NCBI GenBank assembly: GCA_028713955.1
Contig: JAQTNJ010000009.1
Coordinates: 1-37,228 of the forward strand
Origin: Syntrophorhabdaceae bacterium
GTDB taxonomy: Bacteria; Desulfobacterota; Syntrophorhabdia; Syntrophorhabdales; Syntrophorhabdaceae
Reading direction: 5' to 3'
Length of the DNA: 37,228 bases
The position numbers were made by a program, and so were the translations under genes. The notes below the pieces were generated by a model that had not been told where the DNA came from, made no database searches, and was given only the letters and a program-made list of their open reading frames with translations. Numbering within the stretch: the first letter of the stretch is position 1; every line of letters starts with the position of its first letter. This document shows, piece by piece, positions 1-7,524 of this stretch.

Positions 1-155
1 CGTGTTGCTGCGTCGACTACAAAAACCCCGGATTTGATGCTGGCAAAGATTTTATCCAACAAAGTTTTTGTCTTTATTGAAGATTCTTCGGCCGGTTTCC
101 GCTTGGCGGAGCCTTTTGCGGCTGTCTTTTTCCTGGTCTTATTCTTACTGTTCAT
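1..155 (-). CDS. N-terminal fragment of a PAS-domain protein (probable sensor kinase or regulator), cut by the window edge
   Basis: The minus strand is open from an ATG at 155 to the left edge, giving 51 residues. The first ~25 residues are Lys/Arg/Ala-rich and look disordered. Then comes LLDKIFASIKSGVFVVDAAT, which matches the start of a PAS domain (short helix, then a G-[VI]-x-V-x-D strand) as found at the front of many histidine kinases, GGDEF proteins and sigma-54 activators. The catalytic part lies outside the window, so the class of regulator cannot be told. No strong ribosome site is visible; a GGG lies directly before the ATG. The next upstream in-frame region has no better start. The plus-strand reading frame over the same bases has no recognisable protein character. 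Confidence 0.6.
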   Translation of the reverse strand, partial: MNSKNKTRKKTAAKGSAKRKPAEESSIKTKTLLDKIFASIKSGVFVVDAAT

Positions 156-341
156 CCCGTGTGATCCGAAAAAACATGTTATACACTACAAAATAACAAA
201 TAAAACGTCTGTCACAGAAACGATAATTATTCTGTCATCTGTTTTTACTACAGATTTTATGGATCGCGTTTCTCCCGAAATACGGAATCTTTTTATAAGT
301 CTTTGCAATGAATCATTTTTCACTAATATCATGGTAGTTTT

Positions 342-372
342 ATATTATTCAACGAATGGCTATGTTTGTCAA
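342..372 (-). promoter_or_regulatory. Putative sigma-70 promoter for the PAS gene
   Basis: On the minus strand TTGACA (372-367) is followed after 17 bases by AATAAT (349-344), with an overlapping TAATAT at 347-342. This would start transcription near 335 and leave a leader of about 180 nt before the ATG at 155. The -35 box is a perfect consensus; the -10 is weaker. It is a sequence match only. Confidence 0.35.
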
Positions 373-557
373 TACGAGGGTAACAATATCCATGTTAATC
401 CCGCCTTTTATCCTGGCGTGCGGAACTTCTTCATTACAGCCATCGTTTACAATGACCCGCCGGCGAAGCAACGTTATATTACCCACCTTGCGCATAGCGC
501 GAAATGGGTAATATAAGGAATGAGGAAATGGAATGAGGCGGGAGATCTAAGGACGAG

Positions 558-613
558 GTGCGTAGTGCGTGATGCGTGAAGCGGAAGGGGGTGGAGGTTA
601 CGAGGTAAGGACG
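558..613. repeat. Degenerate 7-bp tandem repeats, intergenic
   Basis: The tract can be read as consecutive heptamers: GTGCGTA, GTGCGTG, ATGCGTG, AAGCGGA, AGGGGGT, GGAGGTT, ACGAGGT, AAGGACG. The unit GGAGGTT is identical to the unit repeated at the start of fcl (34865-34892), and the 7-bp period is the same as in gmd and fcl, so this looks like an intergenic member of one repeat family. Confidence 0.5.
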
Positions 614-673
614 AAGAGGACTTTGTAACCGTTGGTGAGATTATTGAGGGGCTGCAACTACAGCATTATAGAC

Positions 674-704
674 AAAAAAACGGGGAGGGATCTCTCCCTC
701 CCCG
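674..704 (-). terminator. Rho-independent terminator of the degenerate repeat-protein gene
   Basis: A perfect 10-bp stem (CGGGGAGGGA at 681-690 pairing with 695-704) has a 4-base TCTC loop. It is flanked on the low side by seven A (674-680), so a minus-strand transcript carries a GC-rich hairpin followed by seven U. It lies about 80 bases past the stop at 785 and closely resembles the hairpin at 1951-1979. Confidence 0.85.
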
Positions 705-784
705 ATAAATAGGTTTTCTATAAACGGGTCTTTCAGGGCCTGCCAGTTATTCTACGAGCCCCACCTTCCGGTGTGTCCGCTAAA

Positions 785-1777
785 TCACGGAGGTGTGATC
801 ATCTCCGTCGGTACTACCGAATGCTGCTTGCTCCACGTACTCCCGTCGTGCTCATAAAGTCCTGACGGATAGGTAGCAAAGAAGTCAAATCTTGAGGTAA
901 ACATGTCCGTTGGAACCGTTGAATGGATCTTCGACCATGCGCTGCCGTCCCACATATAGAGCCCCGATGGCCAGGTAGCGTAAAGCCTGGAACCTACACC
1001 CACCATCTTCGTCGGAGCGCACGTATGGATCTTTGACCATGCGTTTCCATCCCAAAGATAGAGCCCCGATGGCCAGGTAGCGTAAAGGATGGGACCTAAG
1101 GCGACCATGCTTGTGGGGACCGATGAGTGAATCTTGGTCCATGATCCCGTGCCCTCATAATCGTATTTATAAAGGCCAAGTCCGGTGAAGTTCGCATATA
1201 ACGTCCTGCCGCGAAACCCATGGCGGGCCTTTGTCCAGGGCCTCGTAGCTTCAACCACCCACATATCTGACTGCTTCATCAGGCCAAAACCTTTTATAAA
1301 AAAGTGTTAAAAACGGGCGGGTGAGAAACTTCTTCCTGTATTTCATACCGGCGGACAGTAATCATAGCTCCGAACCTCGATACTGCAGCGATCTGGAACT
1401 TCACGCCATTCGTGTTATCACCATACGACCAACCGTATCCTCCCGGCTTCCCGACTTCAAGAAATTTGTACGCTATGCCGGTGCCGGTATTGCATTGCCA
1501 ACCCTTGGTCTCGATCACCCTGAGGTAATGCGATGTAGTTTTGCTGTCGTTGTCGTAATTCTTTTCATCTACCTTATAGAAATCGTTTCTCCCATATTGG
1601 CTTTGGCTGCCGGCGCCGATGGTCATTGTCACAAGCCAGTTTTCGCCATTCGATTTTTGCCTTGTATACTTGGTCGTATGCCCGGTCTTGAATATCCAGA
1701 ACGGTTCGGCAAACACTGCGGTGGCAATCAAAAGAAAAAAAGCCTGTTAACAAAAATACTTTTAATTTTGAGCACAT
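785..1777 (-). pseudogene. Frameshifted secreted W-x-S-G-[LI]-[YF] repeat protein, paralogue of 2046-3044 and 5858-6838
   Basis: The start is MCSKLKVF at 1777 with an AAGGGGG ribosome site 9 bases upstream, the same beginning as the intact plus-strand paralogue (MFSKLKVF). Two frameshifts break it. The first lies in a 7-base homopolymer (A at 1735-1741 on the plus strand): removing one base restores a proper signal peptide ending TAVFAEPFW. The second is near 1285-1297, between PPVFNTF and GFGLMK, where the paralogues read straight through. Otherwise the full family architecture remains: signal peptide, N-terminal domain (EPFWIFKTGHTTKYTR), linker (PWTKARHGFRG) and four repeats ending MITPP. 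A terminator follows at 674-704. It may be a decayed copy, a phase-variable gene or an assembly error in homopolymers; the conserved codons argue for recent breakage. Confidence 0.75.
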
Positions 1778-1950
1778 AATAGTTTTCCCCCTTTTAAAAT
1801 AAATTAATTTGGATTTTGTTGCTGAAATCTTGCCCCTGGCGGTGCGAGCTAATAAGCCCACTTTGATCTCTTTTATACTCTTATAGCACAAAAAAAGGTT
1901 TGTTCACTAAAGACGGGGTACTGTCAGGAAAGGGCAACATCGTGGGTAAT

Positions 1951-1979
1951 AAAAAAGGGGGAGGGAACCGTCCCTCCCC
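1951..1979 (-). terminator. Rho-independent terminator of the 2046-3044 gene
   Basis: GGGGAGGGA (1958-1966) pairs with TCCCTCCCC (1971-1979) around an ACCG loop, next to six A (1951-1956) that become a U tract on the minus strand. It lies about 70 bases past the stop at 2046. Stem sequence and distance match the terminator at 674-704, consistent with duplication of gene plus terminator. Confidence 0.85.
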
Positions 1980-2045
1980 GATATATTAGTTATCTTGAGG
2001 ACCCGTCGGTTATGCAGGTCGGGTATTCTCGACGTTCCCGCCCCA

Positions 2046-3044
2046 TCACGGAGGCGTGATCATCTTTGTTGGAATTGCAGAATGAATCTTGCTCCATGCT
2101 GTCCCGTCGTGTTGAAAAACCCCAACTGAAAAAGTGGCATAGAACATCAATCTCGATGCGAACATGTTGCTTGGGACCGTTGAATGGACTTTCGTCCACG
2201 TATTGGTGACGTTCGTCCACATATAGAGCCCCGATGGCCATGAGCAATAGATCCTGTTGCTCACGGCTACCATCTTTGACGGAACGGCCGTATGGATCCT
2301 GTGCCAAACGTTCCCGTCCCATAAGTAGATGCCCGAGGGCCAGACGGCGTATAGGATGGGGCCCGCGGCTACAATATCCGACGGAACAGAGGAGTGGACC
2401 TTCTTCCATTCTTTGGTTCCTTCATAATCATACACATAGATGCCCGATGGCCAGACAGCGTACATTGTCAGTCCGCGATTGCCGTGCTTCGCCTGCGTCC
2501 AGGGGGCATTGTCCGGCACCCACCGGTCCACTTCTTTTATGAGGCCGAAGCCCCGCTGGAAATGTGAGAAGTTGGGCGGGTTGGTCGTCACACCGTCGAC
2601 ATCGAGCTTGTAGGAGCGGATGGCGTAATTGTTTCCGCCGTTATACTGGGCGACGACCTGGTACTTCATCGTCCCTCCGCCCTCGGCAGGATGATCCCAG
2701 CCCGTCCCCTCCGGCCCTGTCTGGAAGAACTTGTATTCCGTGCCTCCTACGCACCGGAAGCCGGAGGTATCGTTCACTCCGAGCTGTATCGTTTCGGTTT
2801 CTCCGGTGTTTTCATAATTCCATTCATCCACTTCGTAATACTGGGCGCTGGTACAGGAGCCGCCGGGCGCCACCGCGTTCTTGACCGTCATCGTCACGGG
2901 CCAGCTTGTGCCGTCCCATTTCGCCCTGGTGTACTTTGAAACATGTCCCGTGTGGAATGCCCAGAAAGGCTCAGCGTCAGCAACAGCGGCAGCAGCAAAG
3001 AGAAGACATGAAACCAATATCAATACCTTAAACTTTGAAGACAT
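2046..3044 (-). CDS. Secreted W-x-S-G-[LI]-[YF] (tectonin-like) repeat protein, 332 aa
   Basis: A Sec signal peptide covers residues 1-24 (cleavage near VADA/EPFW). An N-terminal domain of about 150 residues follows that I do not recognise; it is rich in aromatic residues, includes FHTGHVSKYTRAKWDGTSWP, and has two cysteine-containing segments. After a linker (APWTQAKHGNRG) come four repeats of about 34-37 residues with the pattern [IL]Y-x-x-W-P-S-G-[IL]-Y ... W-x-[KR]-[IV]-H-[ST]-x-[VI]-P. Short aromatic repeats ending in W-x-K-[IV] recall tectonin-type beta-propeller blades, so a sugar-binding or adhesive role outside the inner membrane is a guess. The ATG at 3044 is preceded by a strong GAGGGAGGT site. 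Its own promoter and terminator make it a single-gene unit. Close paralogues flank it at 785-1777 and 5858-6838. Confidence 0.85.
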   Translation of the reverse strand: MSSKFKVLILVSCLLFAAAAVADAEPFWAFHTGHVSKYTRAKWDGTSWPVTMTVKNAVAPGGSCTSAQYYEVDEWNYENTGETETIQLGVNDTSGFRCVGGTEYKFFQTGPEGTGWDHPAEGGGTMKYQVVAQYNGGNNYAIRSYKLDVDGVTTNPPNFSHFQRGFGLIKEVDRWVPDNAPWTQAKHGNRGLTMYAVWPSGIYVYDYEGTKEWKKVHSSVPSDIVAAGPILYAVWPSGIYLWDGNVWHRIHTAVPSKMVAVSNRIYCSWPSGLYMWTNVTNTWTKVHSTVPSNMFASRLMFYATFSVGVFQHDGTAWSKIHSAIPTKMITPP

Positions 3045-3138
3045 ATTAAACCTCCCTCAAAGAAAGATTTTGTTGTAGATCGCTCTATCAACAACACAGC
3101 TTCGCTATCAGAGATATCCAACCCCACTATTCATATGT

Positions 3139-3166
3139 ATTGTAGCATAAAAAAGAAAAAGCGCAA
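3139..3166 (-). promoter_or_regulatory. Putative promoter of the 2046-3044 repeat-protein gene
   Basis: TTGCGC (3166-3161, minus strand) and TACAAT (3144-3139) are 16 bases apart, giving a leader of about 90 bases. The -10 context ATGCTACAA followed by ATAGTGG resembles the stretch ATGCTATAAATAGTGG upstream of the plus-strand paralogue (5753-5768), which supports a shared promoter element. Confidence 0.45.
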
Positions 3167-3327
3167 GTGCTTAACATATTAATACCTTAAAGAAACTGTC
3201 CGGCTTTTTTCCTCAATCATCACAAACATTTATCCAAGGTATACCGGTATCGTCTCTTCACCCCCCGTCAATACTATCCTGTCTGCCTCGATCAGGGGCC
3301 TCTCGCTACCGTACCTGTTCCTTTTCT

Positions 3328-5544
3328 TCAGTTCCCCGCCTTTATGTTCGTCGGCTCCGTGGAGTGGAGCCTGGACCAGGTGCTCCCGTTCCACTGGAAG
3401 AGGCCCGATGCCCAGGCAGCATATATGGTGTTGCTCCCTGCCGTCATGCTGGAGGGGACCGTTGCATGGAGCTTGGACCAGGCGCTCCCGTTCCACTGGA
3501 AGAGGCCCGATGGCCACGTGGCGTAGAGATTGGCGCTTCCTGCAACCATACCGGTGGGGACAGCAGCATGTATCTTCGTCCATGTAATGCCGTTCCACTG
3601 GTAGAGCCCTGATGCCCAGGTAGCGTAGAGGTTGGTGCTACCTGCAGCCATACCGGTGGGGACAGCAGCATGTATCTTCGTCCATGTAATGCCGTTCCAC
3701 TGGTAGAGCCCTGATGCCCAGGTAGCGTAAAGGGTGTTATTTCCCGCCGTCATTGCGGTGGGGACAGCAGCATGTATCTTCGTCCATGTAATGCCGTTCC
3801 ACGCATAGAGGCCCGATGCCCAGGTAGCGTAAAGGTTTGGACCTGAGGCGGCCATGTTTGTCGGAACAGCAGCATGTATCTTCGTCCATGTCGTGCCGTT
3901 CCACTGGTAGAGGCCTGATGCCCAGGTGGCGTAAAGGGCTGAGCCTGAAGCGGCCATGCTTGTCGGGACCATCGCGTGGAGCTTTGACCACGTGTTCCCG
4001 TTCTCTTGATAGAGGCCCGATGCCCAGGTGGCGTAGAGGGGGGAGGACGCTTCTGTGGTAAATCCTTTAAGACACACGTTGTCTTTATCATGGGTTCCAA
4101 GCGTTGTCAGGTCTGACCAGGGACTACCGCTGCTGCTGATGAAGCTCTGTCCGGCAGAGGCCGTAGCGCTACCCGAATAGTTCTCGATCCAATGCTCAAG
4201 CGAGATCGGATAGTTTGTGCCGGGCGCGGTCAGCTTGACGACGATGGAGAACCTTCCACCGGATGCGAGGTAAACCGGGGATGACAGGTCAATAGTCGTA
4301 TAGCCGGGATACTGTATCGTGCCTGTCTCCGTCGCGGCAAGCGTCCCGCTCCTGGGGACCCCTGCCGTTACCCCTGTGTAGATGTAGATCTCATAAGGAG
4401 AATTAGCCGAAGTATTGTGAAAACTGACGGCAACCAGACTTTCGCTCGCCTGTGCAGTAAAGATGTTGGCAAACCAGCCGGTTTCACTTGAATATCCTAT
4501 CTGAGACGTCCATCCAAGCGGGTCATATTGGTAGATGCGGCTGTAGTTTGTCACAGGTTCGGTATTGTAGAACAGGTAATTTGTTGTATATGCCAGCTTG
4601 GTATCATAATAGGAGATATAGAAATACCCCCCGTCGCCAAAACCAGACCCCCAGCTATTCCTGACAATAAAGGCTCCGTTCCCCGGGGGGGCGCTGGGAA
4701 AGTTTGCGCTGCTGTAATTATCATCCCAGCCCACGATTGCGACGGCATGGTTGGAGCCGGATGCACCGTAATAGTAGTAAGCGTATGTACCTTCATTATA
4801 ATAGCTTGCGTCCTGGCTTATATACATCGTTGCATAAACGGCGCCGGCCGACATGACGGCGTTCTTCAGATTGTCGTTGTCCGACGATGATGTGCGCTGC
4901 GGGATGTATATGACCCCCTGGACATGCTTCCTGGGCAAAAGCCCTGGAGGGGACACTCCTGAGCCGGCGTTGTAAGTATCGTCCGCTTCGTTGACGGGGC
5001 CGCTCCAGCGGGCGAGGTATGCCGTCGCCATGTCCCCGTTGCCTCCGCTGTCGTATCCCCAGTCGAACCCGTGCGTGTTCTTCATGTGGTTCTCGGAAAA
5101 ATCGTCTGTCTCGCCGGTGAGAAGGTTGGACTCCACCGAGCCATAGGTCGCGAAGGTCCAGCATGTATTGCCGGTACTCTGGTCCCTGACCGGCGTGAGC
5201 TTCCCCTGGGTTCTCAGGTCATACGAAACAGGAAATCCTAATCTGAGAGGGGCTTCTGCCAGCTCCTGGACCTGGGGGGCGCCAAAGATATTGATGCCTG
5301 CGAGGTAGTCAAGGTTCAGGGGCGAAGGGACCAACCCCAGGCCGCGGCCCTCATGGGTAACACCAGTCGCCATGACCCTTTCCTTCTGGAGGGCTTCCAT
5401 ATATGAAAGAAACTCAGGGTTCATCGGCGCGGAGACCAGCTCACCTTCCGCAAAGGCATAGCCGCCGCAGAGGGATTGCAACAGCATCAATGCAAAGGCT
5501 ATCAGAAGACAGGTTCTACAGATATTTCTTTTTGTTTTTTCCAT
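3328..5544 (-). CDS. Secreted C1A (papain-family) cysteine protease with lectin-like middle domain and seven C-terminal repeats, 738 aa
   Basis: Signal peptide at residues 1-32 (hydrophobic core, AFA cleavage site). A propeptide-like stretch runs to ~103. The peptidase domain runs from ~104 to 328: FPVSYDLR, oxyanion Gln122 and nucleophile Cys128 (DQSTGNTCWTFAT), catalytic His266 (SNHAVAIVGWDD) and Asn296 (VRNSWG), so all four active-site residues are present. Residues ~335-497 resemble the lectin-like beta-sandwich that follows many prokaryotic C1 peptidases. Residues 503-738 are seven consecutive 34-residue repeats of the type LYATWASGLYQWNG ... TWTKIHAAVP, the family shared with the neighbouring secreted proteins. 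The role is probably an extracellular or surface protease tethered by its repeats. A different frame stays open past the stop down to 3230 (see findings). Divergently arranged with the 5858-6838 gene. Confidence 0.9.
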   Translation of the reverse strand: MEKTKRNICRTCLLIAFALMLLQSLCGGYAFAEGELVSAPMNPEFLSYMEALQKERVMATGVTHEGRGLGLVPSPLNLDYLAGINIFGAPQVQELAEAPLRLGFPVSYDLRTQGKLTPVRDQSTGNTCWTFATYGSVESNLLTGETDDFSENHMKNTHGFDWGYDSGGNGDMATAYLARWSGPVNEADDTYNAGSGVSPPGLLPRKHVQGVIYIPQRTSSSDNDNLKNAVMSAGAVYATMYISQDASYYNEGTYAYYYYGASGSNHAVAIVGWDDNYSSANFPSAPPGNGAFIVRNSWGSGFGDGGYFYISYYDTKLAYTTNYLFYNTEPVTNYSRIYQYDPLGWTSQIGYSSETGWFANIFTAQASESLVAVSFHNTSANSPYEIYIYTGVTAGVPRSGTLAATETGTIQYPGYTTIDLSSPVYLASGGRFSIVVKLTAPGTNYPISLEHWIENYSGSATASAGQSFISSSGSPWSDLTTLGTHDKDNVCLKGFTTEASSPLYATWASGLYQENGNTWSKLHAMVPTSMAASGSALYATWASGLYQWNGTTWTKIHAAVPTNMAASGPNLYATWASGLYAWNGITWTKIHAAVPTAMTAGNNTLYATWASGLYQWNGITWTKIHAAVPTGMAAGSTNLYATWASGLYQWNGITWTKIHAAVPTGMVAGSANLYATWPSGLFQWNGSAWSKLHATVPSSMTAGSNTIYAAWASGLFQWNGSTWSRLHSTEPTNIKAGN
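3331..4038 (-). repeat. Seven tandem ~102-bp repeats encoding 34-aa modules
   Basis: The 3' third of the protease gene is a tandem array of seven 102-bp units. Several central units are almost identical at DNA level: the stretch around ATGTATCTTCGTCCATGTAA recurs in four adjacent units near 3569, 3671, 3773 and 3875. Such near-identity suggests recent expansion by recombination or slippage, and copy number may vary between strains or be misassembled. Confidence 0.9.
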
Positions 5545-5857
5545 GGTTTACCCCGACATAGTATGTTGCATTTGGCAATATTGTTATACAACCACTAACG
5601 TATGTCAAGCTGAAAAACAACCCAATATTTTCCTTTGGCAGTGGTAACTTCATTGTATGTTTGCGGGAACATTGAAAGATTACCGGGTAATTCAATTTCT
5701 TAAGGTATGCATATGTAAAACACTTGCTTTCCCTCTTTTATTGTGCTTAATTAATGCTATAAATAGTGGATTATATATTTTCTTTCAGCTCAGTACTAAA
5801 GGCACATTATCTGCACAAAATACACACCGAAATTTTTATAAAAGGAGGAAGAACAAT
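5545..5857. other. Divergent intergenic region between the protease and the plus-strand repeat protein
   Basis: No gene is seen. An open frame leads into the 5858 gene from 5657, but it lacks a ribosome site and would bury the signal peptide, so I treat it as leader. It holds the minus-strand promoter at 5580-5608. On the plus side, TATAAA at 5758-5763 in the context ATGCTATAAATAGTGG is a likely -10 with no good -35 at normal spacing; TTGCTT (5724) and TTGTGC (5741) are nearby candidates. Confidence 0.4.
5580..5608 (-). promoter_or_regulatory. Putative sigma-70 promoter of the C1A protease gene
   Basis: Minus-strand TTGACA (5608-5603) is followed after 17 bases by AACAAT (5585-5580), about 35 bases before the ATG at 5544. 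TATAAC lies 3 bases further up as an alternative -10. The -35 is a perfect consensus. Confidence 0.5.
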
Positions 5858-6838
5858 ATGTTCTCAAAACTAAAGGTATTTGCGCTAATTGGATGTTTTA
5901 TTTTTGTCGCTGCCGCTATTGCCGATGCCGCACCATTCTGGCAGTTCCACACTGGTCATACTATAAAATTTACCAGGGCAAAATTTGACGGCACGAGCTG
6001 GCCTGTAACGATGACGATCGGCGCTGGCGGCCAGAATCAATGCGGAAGAAGTGATTATTACCAGGTAAGTGAATGGAATTACGACAACGACGGCAATACC
6101 GGTTATAAGTATCTCAGGGTGACGGAAGACGCGGGTTATCAGTGCGACACCGGCGTGGAATACAAGTTTTTCCAGACCGGGCCGGAAGGGACCGGTTGGT
6201 CGTATGGTGATGCGACTAATGGCGTGAAGTTCCAGGTTGTTTCCCAATCGGGACAAGGAACTCAATATGTTATTCGCCGACAAGCAATAGAGGGTGGAGT
6301 TAATCAGCCTCCTGTTTTTAACCAATTTCAAAAAAATTTCGGTCTGATGAAAGAGGTCGACAATTGGGTAAGCGACAATGCCCCTTGGACGCAGGCACGC
6401 CATGGTAATCGTGGTAAAACGGCATACGCCACCTGGGCATCGGGGCTCTATGCGTTTGATTATGACGGCACCGGGACATGGACCAAGATCCATTCAGTTG
6501 CCCCGACAAACATGGCCGCTGCTGGTCCCATCCTGTATGCCACCTGGGCATCAGGCCTCTATGTGTGGGACGGGAGCACATGGTCCAAGATCCATACGGC
6601 TGTCCCGACAAAGATGGTGGTCCTTGCGGATTCCACGCTCTATGCTACCTGGCCATCGGGGCTCTATATGTGGGACGGCAGCGCATGGTCGAAGATCCAT
6701 TCAACGGTTCCAACAGACATGTTCGCCTCGAGATTTAATCTCTATGTCACTTGGGCATCGGGACTCTATACGTATAACGGGACTACGTGGAGTAAGCTTC
6801 ATTCGACAGTACCGACGGATATGATCACCCCTCCGTGA
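5858..6838 (+). CDS. Secreted W-x-S-G-[LI]-[YF] (tectonin-like) repeat protein, 326 aa
   Basis: I place the start at the ATG at 5858 because AAAGGAGGAA lies 8 bases upstream, the product then begins with a clean signal peptide (residues 1-24, ending IADA/APFW), and this matches the paralogues' starts. The N-terminal domain (FHTGHTIKFTRAKFDGTSWP, VEYKFFQTGPEGTGW) is the same unrecognised domain as in 2046-3044. The linker APWTQARHGNRG is followed by four repeats (YATWASGLYAFDYDGTGTW type) ending MITPP. The conserved C terminus [TK]DMITPP is shared by this gene and the pseudogene, so the array has a fixed end cap. It is the only large plus-strand gene in the window. Likely secreted; a binding function is inference. 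Confidence 0.85.
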   Translation: MFSKLKVFALIGCFIFVAAAIADAAPFWQFHTGHTIKFTRAKFDGTSWPVTMTIGAGGQNQCGRSDYYQVSEWNYDNDGNTGYKYLRVTEDAGYQCDTGVEYKFFQTGPEGTGWSYGDATNGVKFQVVSQSGQGTQYVIRRQAIEGGVNQPPVFNQFQKNFGLMKEVDNWVSDNAPWTQARHGNRGKTAYATWASGLYAFDYDGTGTWTKIHSVAPTNMAAAGPILYATWASGLYVWDGSTWSKIHTAVPTKMVVLADSTLYATWPSGLYMWDGSAWSKIHSTVPTDMFASRFNLYVTWASGLYTYNGTTWSKLHSTVPTDMITPP

Positions 6839-6886
6839 TTGAGCGGTACGCTGGAGGGTAGTGTTTAGCAACGGATCAAATAGATT

Positions 6887-6919
6887 AGGGCGTTCTTCAA
6901 TATTGCTCAAGAACGCCCT
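6887..6919. terminator. Hairpin between convergent genes, likely bidirectional terminator
   Basis: A perfect 11-bp inverted repeat (AGGGCGTTCTT at 6887-6897 with AAGAACGCCCT at 6909-6919) lies between the plus-strand repeat gene (stop 6838) and the end of the polysaccharide block (stop 6957). Neither side has a clear U tract, so it may be a barrier or an RNA-stabilising end rather than a classic terminator. Confidence 0.55.
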
Positions 6920-6956
6920 CAATTCAAACAAACCTATAATAGATTAAAATGGATAA

Positions 6957-7517
6957 TTAGTGGGTAACCCCTTCCCGCTTGACGACCTTCAGGAAGGTCA
7001 TGTATAAGATCTTCATATCAAACAAGAAGGATCGGTGTTGCAGATAATAATCGTCGTATTCTACTTTGATGGGGATCGTAAGGATGTCCCTGCCGTTCAC
7101 CTGCGCCCAGCCAGTAATCCCGGGAACAAGCATATGGATGCCCTTTTTTGTTCTCAGTTCGATCAGATCATACTGGTTATACAGCGCCGGCCTCGGACCG
7201 ACCAGGCTCATATCACCCTTCAGGACACTCCACAATTGAGGGAACTCATCGAGGCTGAATCTTCGCAGAAGTGGTCCAATGGGCGTAAGGTATTTATCCG
7301 GATCATCTAAAAGATGTGTAGCAATAGGAGGTGTCTCGATCCGCATTGTCCTGAACTTCGGCATCCTGAATATCGTGTTATTGATGCCCACCCTGTCCGA
7401 CCAGTGCAGCACAGGCCCCTTCGAGGTCAGCCTCACGAGCAAAGCGATGATCAGCAGCGGGATGCTGATAATCACCAGGATAACGATCGCCGCAAGAAGG
7501 TCAAAAATACGTTTCAT
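6957..7517 (-). CDS. Initiating phosphoglycosyl transferase (PglC/WcaJ-type bacterial sugar transferase), 186 aa
   Basis: Transfers a sugar-1-phosphate from a nucleotide sugar to undecaprenyl phosphate at the inner membrane, the first step of repeat-unit assembly. At 186 aa it is the minimal catalytic form: N-terminal re-entrant hydrophobic helix (residues 4-29), then KFRTMR (54-59), the catalytic Asp90-Glu91 dyad in SLDEFPQLW, GDMSLVGPRP (101-110) and PGITGWAQVNGR (132-143). It is the last gene of the block, 7 bases after the 7525-8502 reductase. A short PGT paired with a 4-keto-reductase-like SDR is typical of loci where the first sugar is QuiNAc or a similar 6-deoxy-HexNAc (WbpV/WbpL and WreQ/WreU pairs), but the sugar cannot be read from sequence. 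Confidence 0.92.
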   Translation of the reverse strand: MKRIFDLLAAIVILVIISIPLLIIALLVRLTSKGPVLHWSDRVGINNTIFRMPKFRTMRIETPPIATHLLDDPDKYLTPIGPLLRRFSLDEFPQLWSVLKGDMSLVGPRPALYNQYDLIELRTKKGIHMLVPGITGWAQVNGRDILTIPIKVEYDDYYLQHRSFLFDMKILYMTFLKVVKREGVTH

Positions 7518-7524
7518 TTCTATT

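Larger units (their letters stand above)
156..784. other. Intergenic region: long leader of the PAS gene, purine-rich 7-bp repeats, terminator
   Basis: No convincing gene. A plus-strand open frame (34-516) overlaps the PAS gene and encodes a low-complexity, family-less sequence. The region holds a minus-strand promoter-like pair near 342-372, a stretch of degenerate 7-bp repeats near 558-613 within a purine-rich tract (about 510-625), and a hairpin with an A-run at 674-704. Confidence 0.5.

Noticed and set aside
34-516. Plus-strand reading frame of 160 codons at the left edge
   Set aside because: It overlaps the PAS gene start, has no family resemblance and no ribosome site; the composition is that of AT-rich non-coding DNA.
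3331-4038. Regular ~102-bp repeats as a CRISPR array
   Set aside because: The repeats are contiguous with no unique spacers and encode 34-residue modules in frame.
4528-4890. Plus-strand 120-codon frame inside the protease gene
   Set aside because: The opposite strand encodes the catalytic His and Asn region of a clear C1A protease; this is a shadow frame.
5657-5857. N-terminal extension of the plus-strand repeat protein
   Set aside because: It would place 67 residues before a typical signal peptide; the strong ribosome site and the paralogues support ATG 5858.
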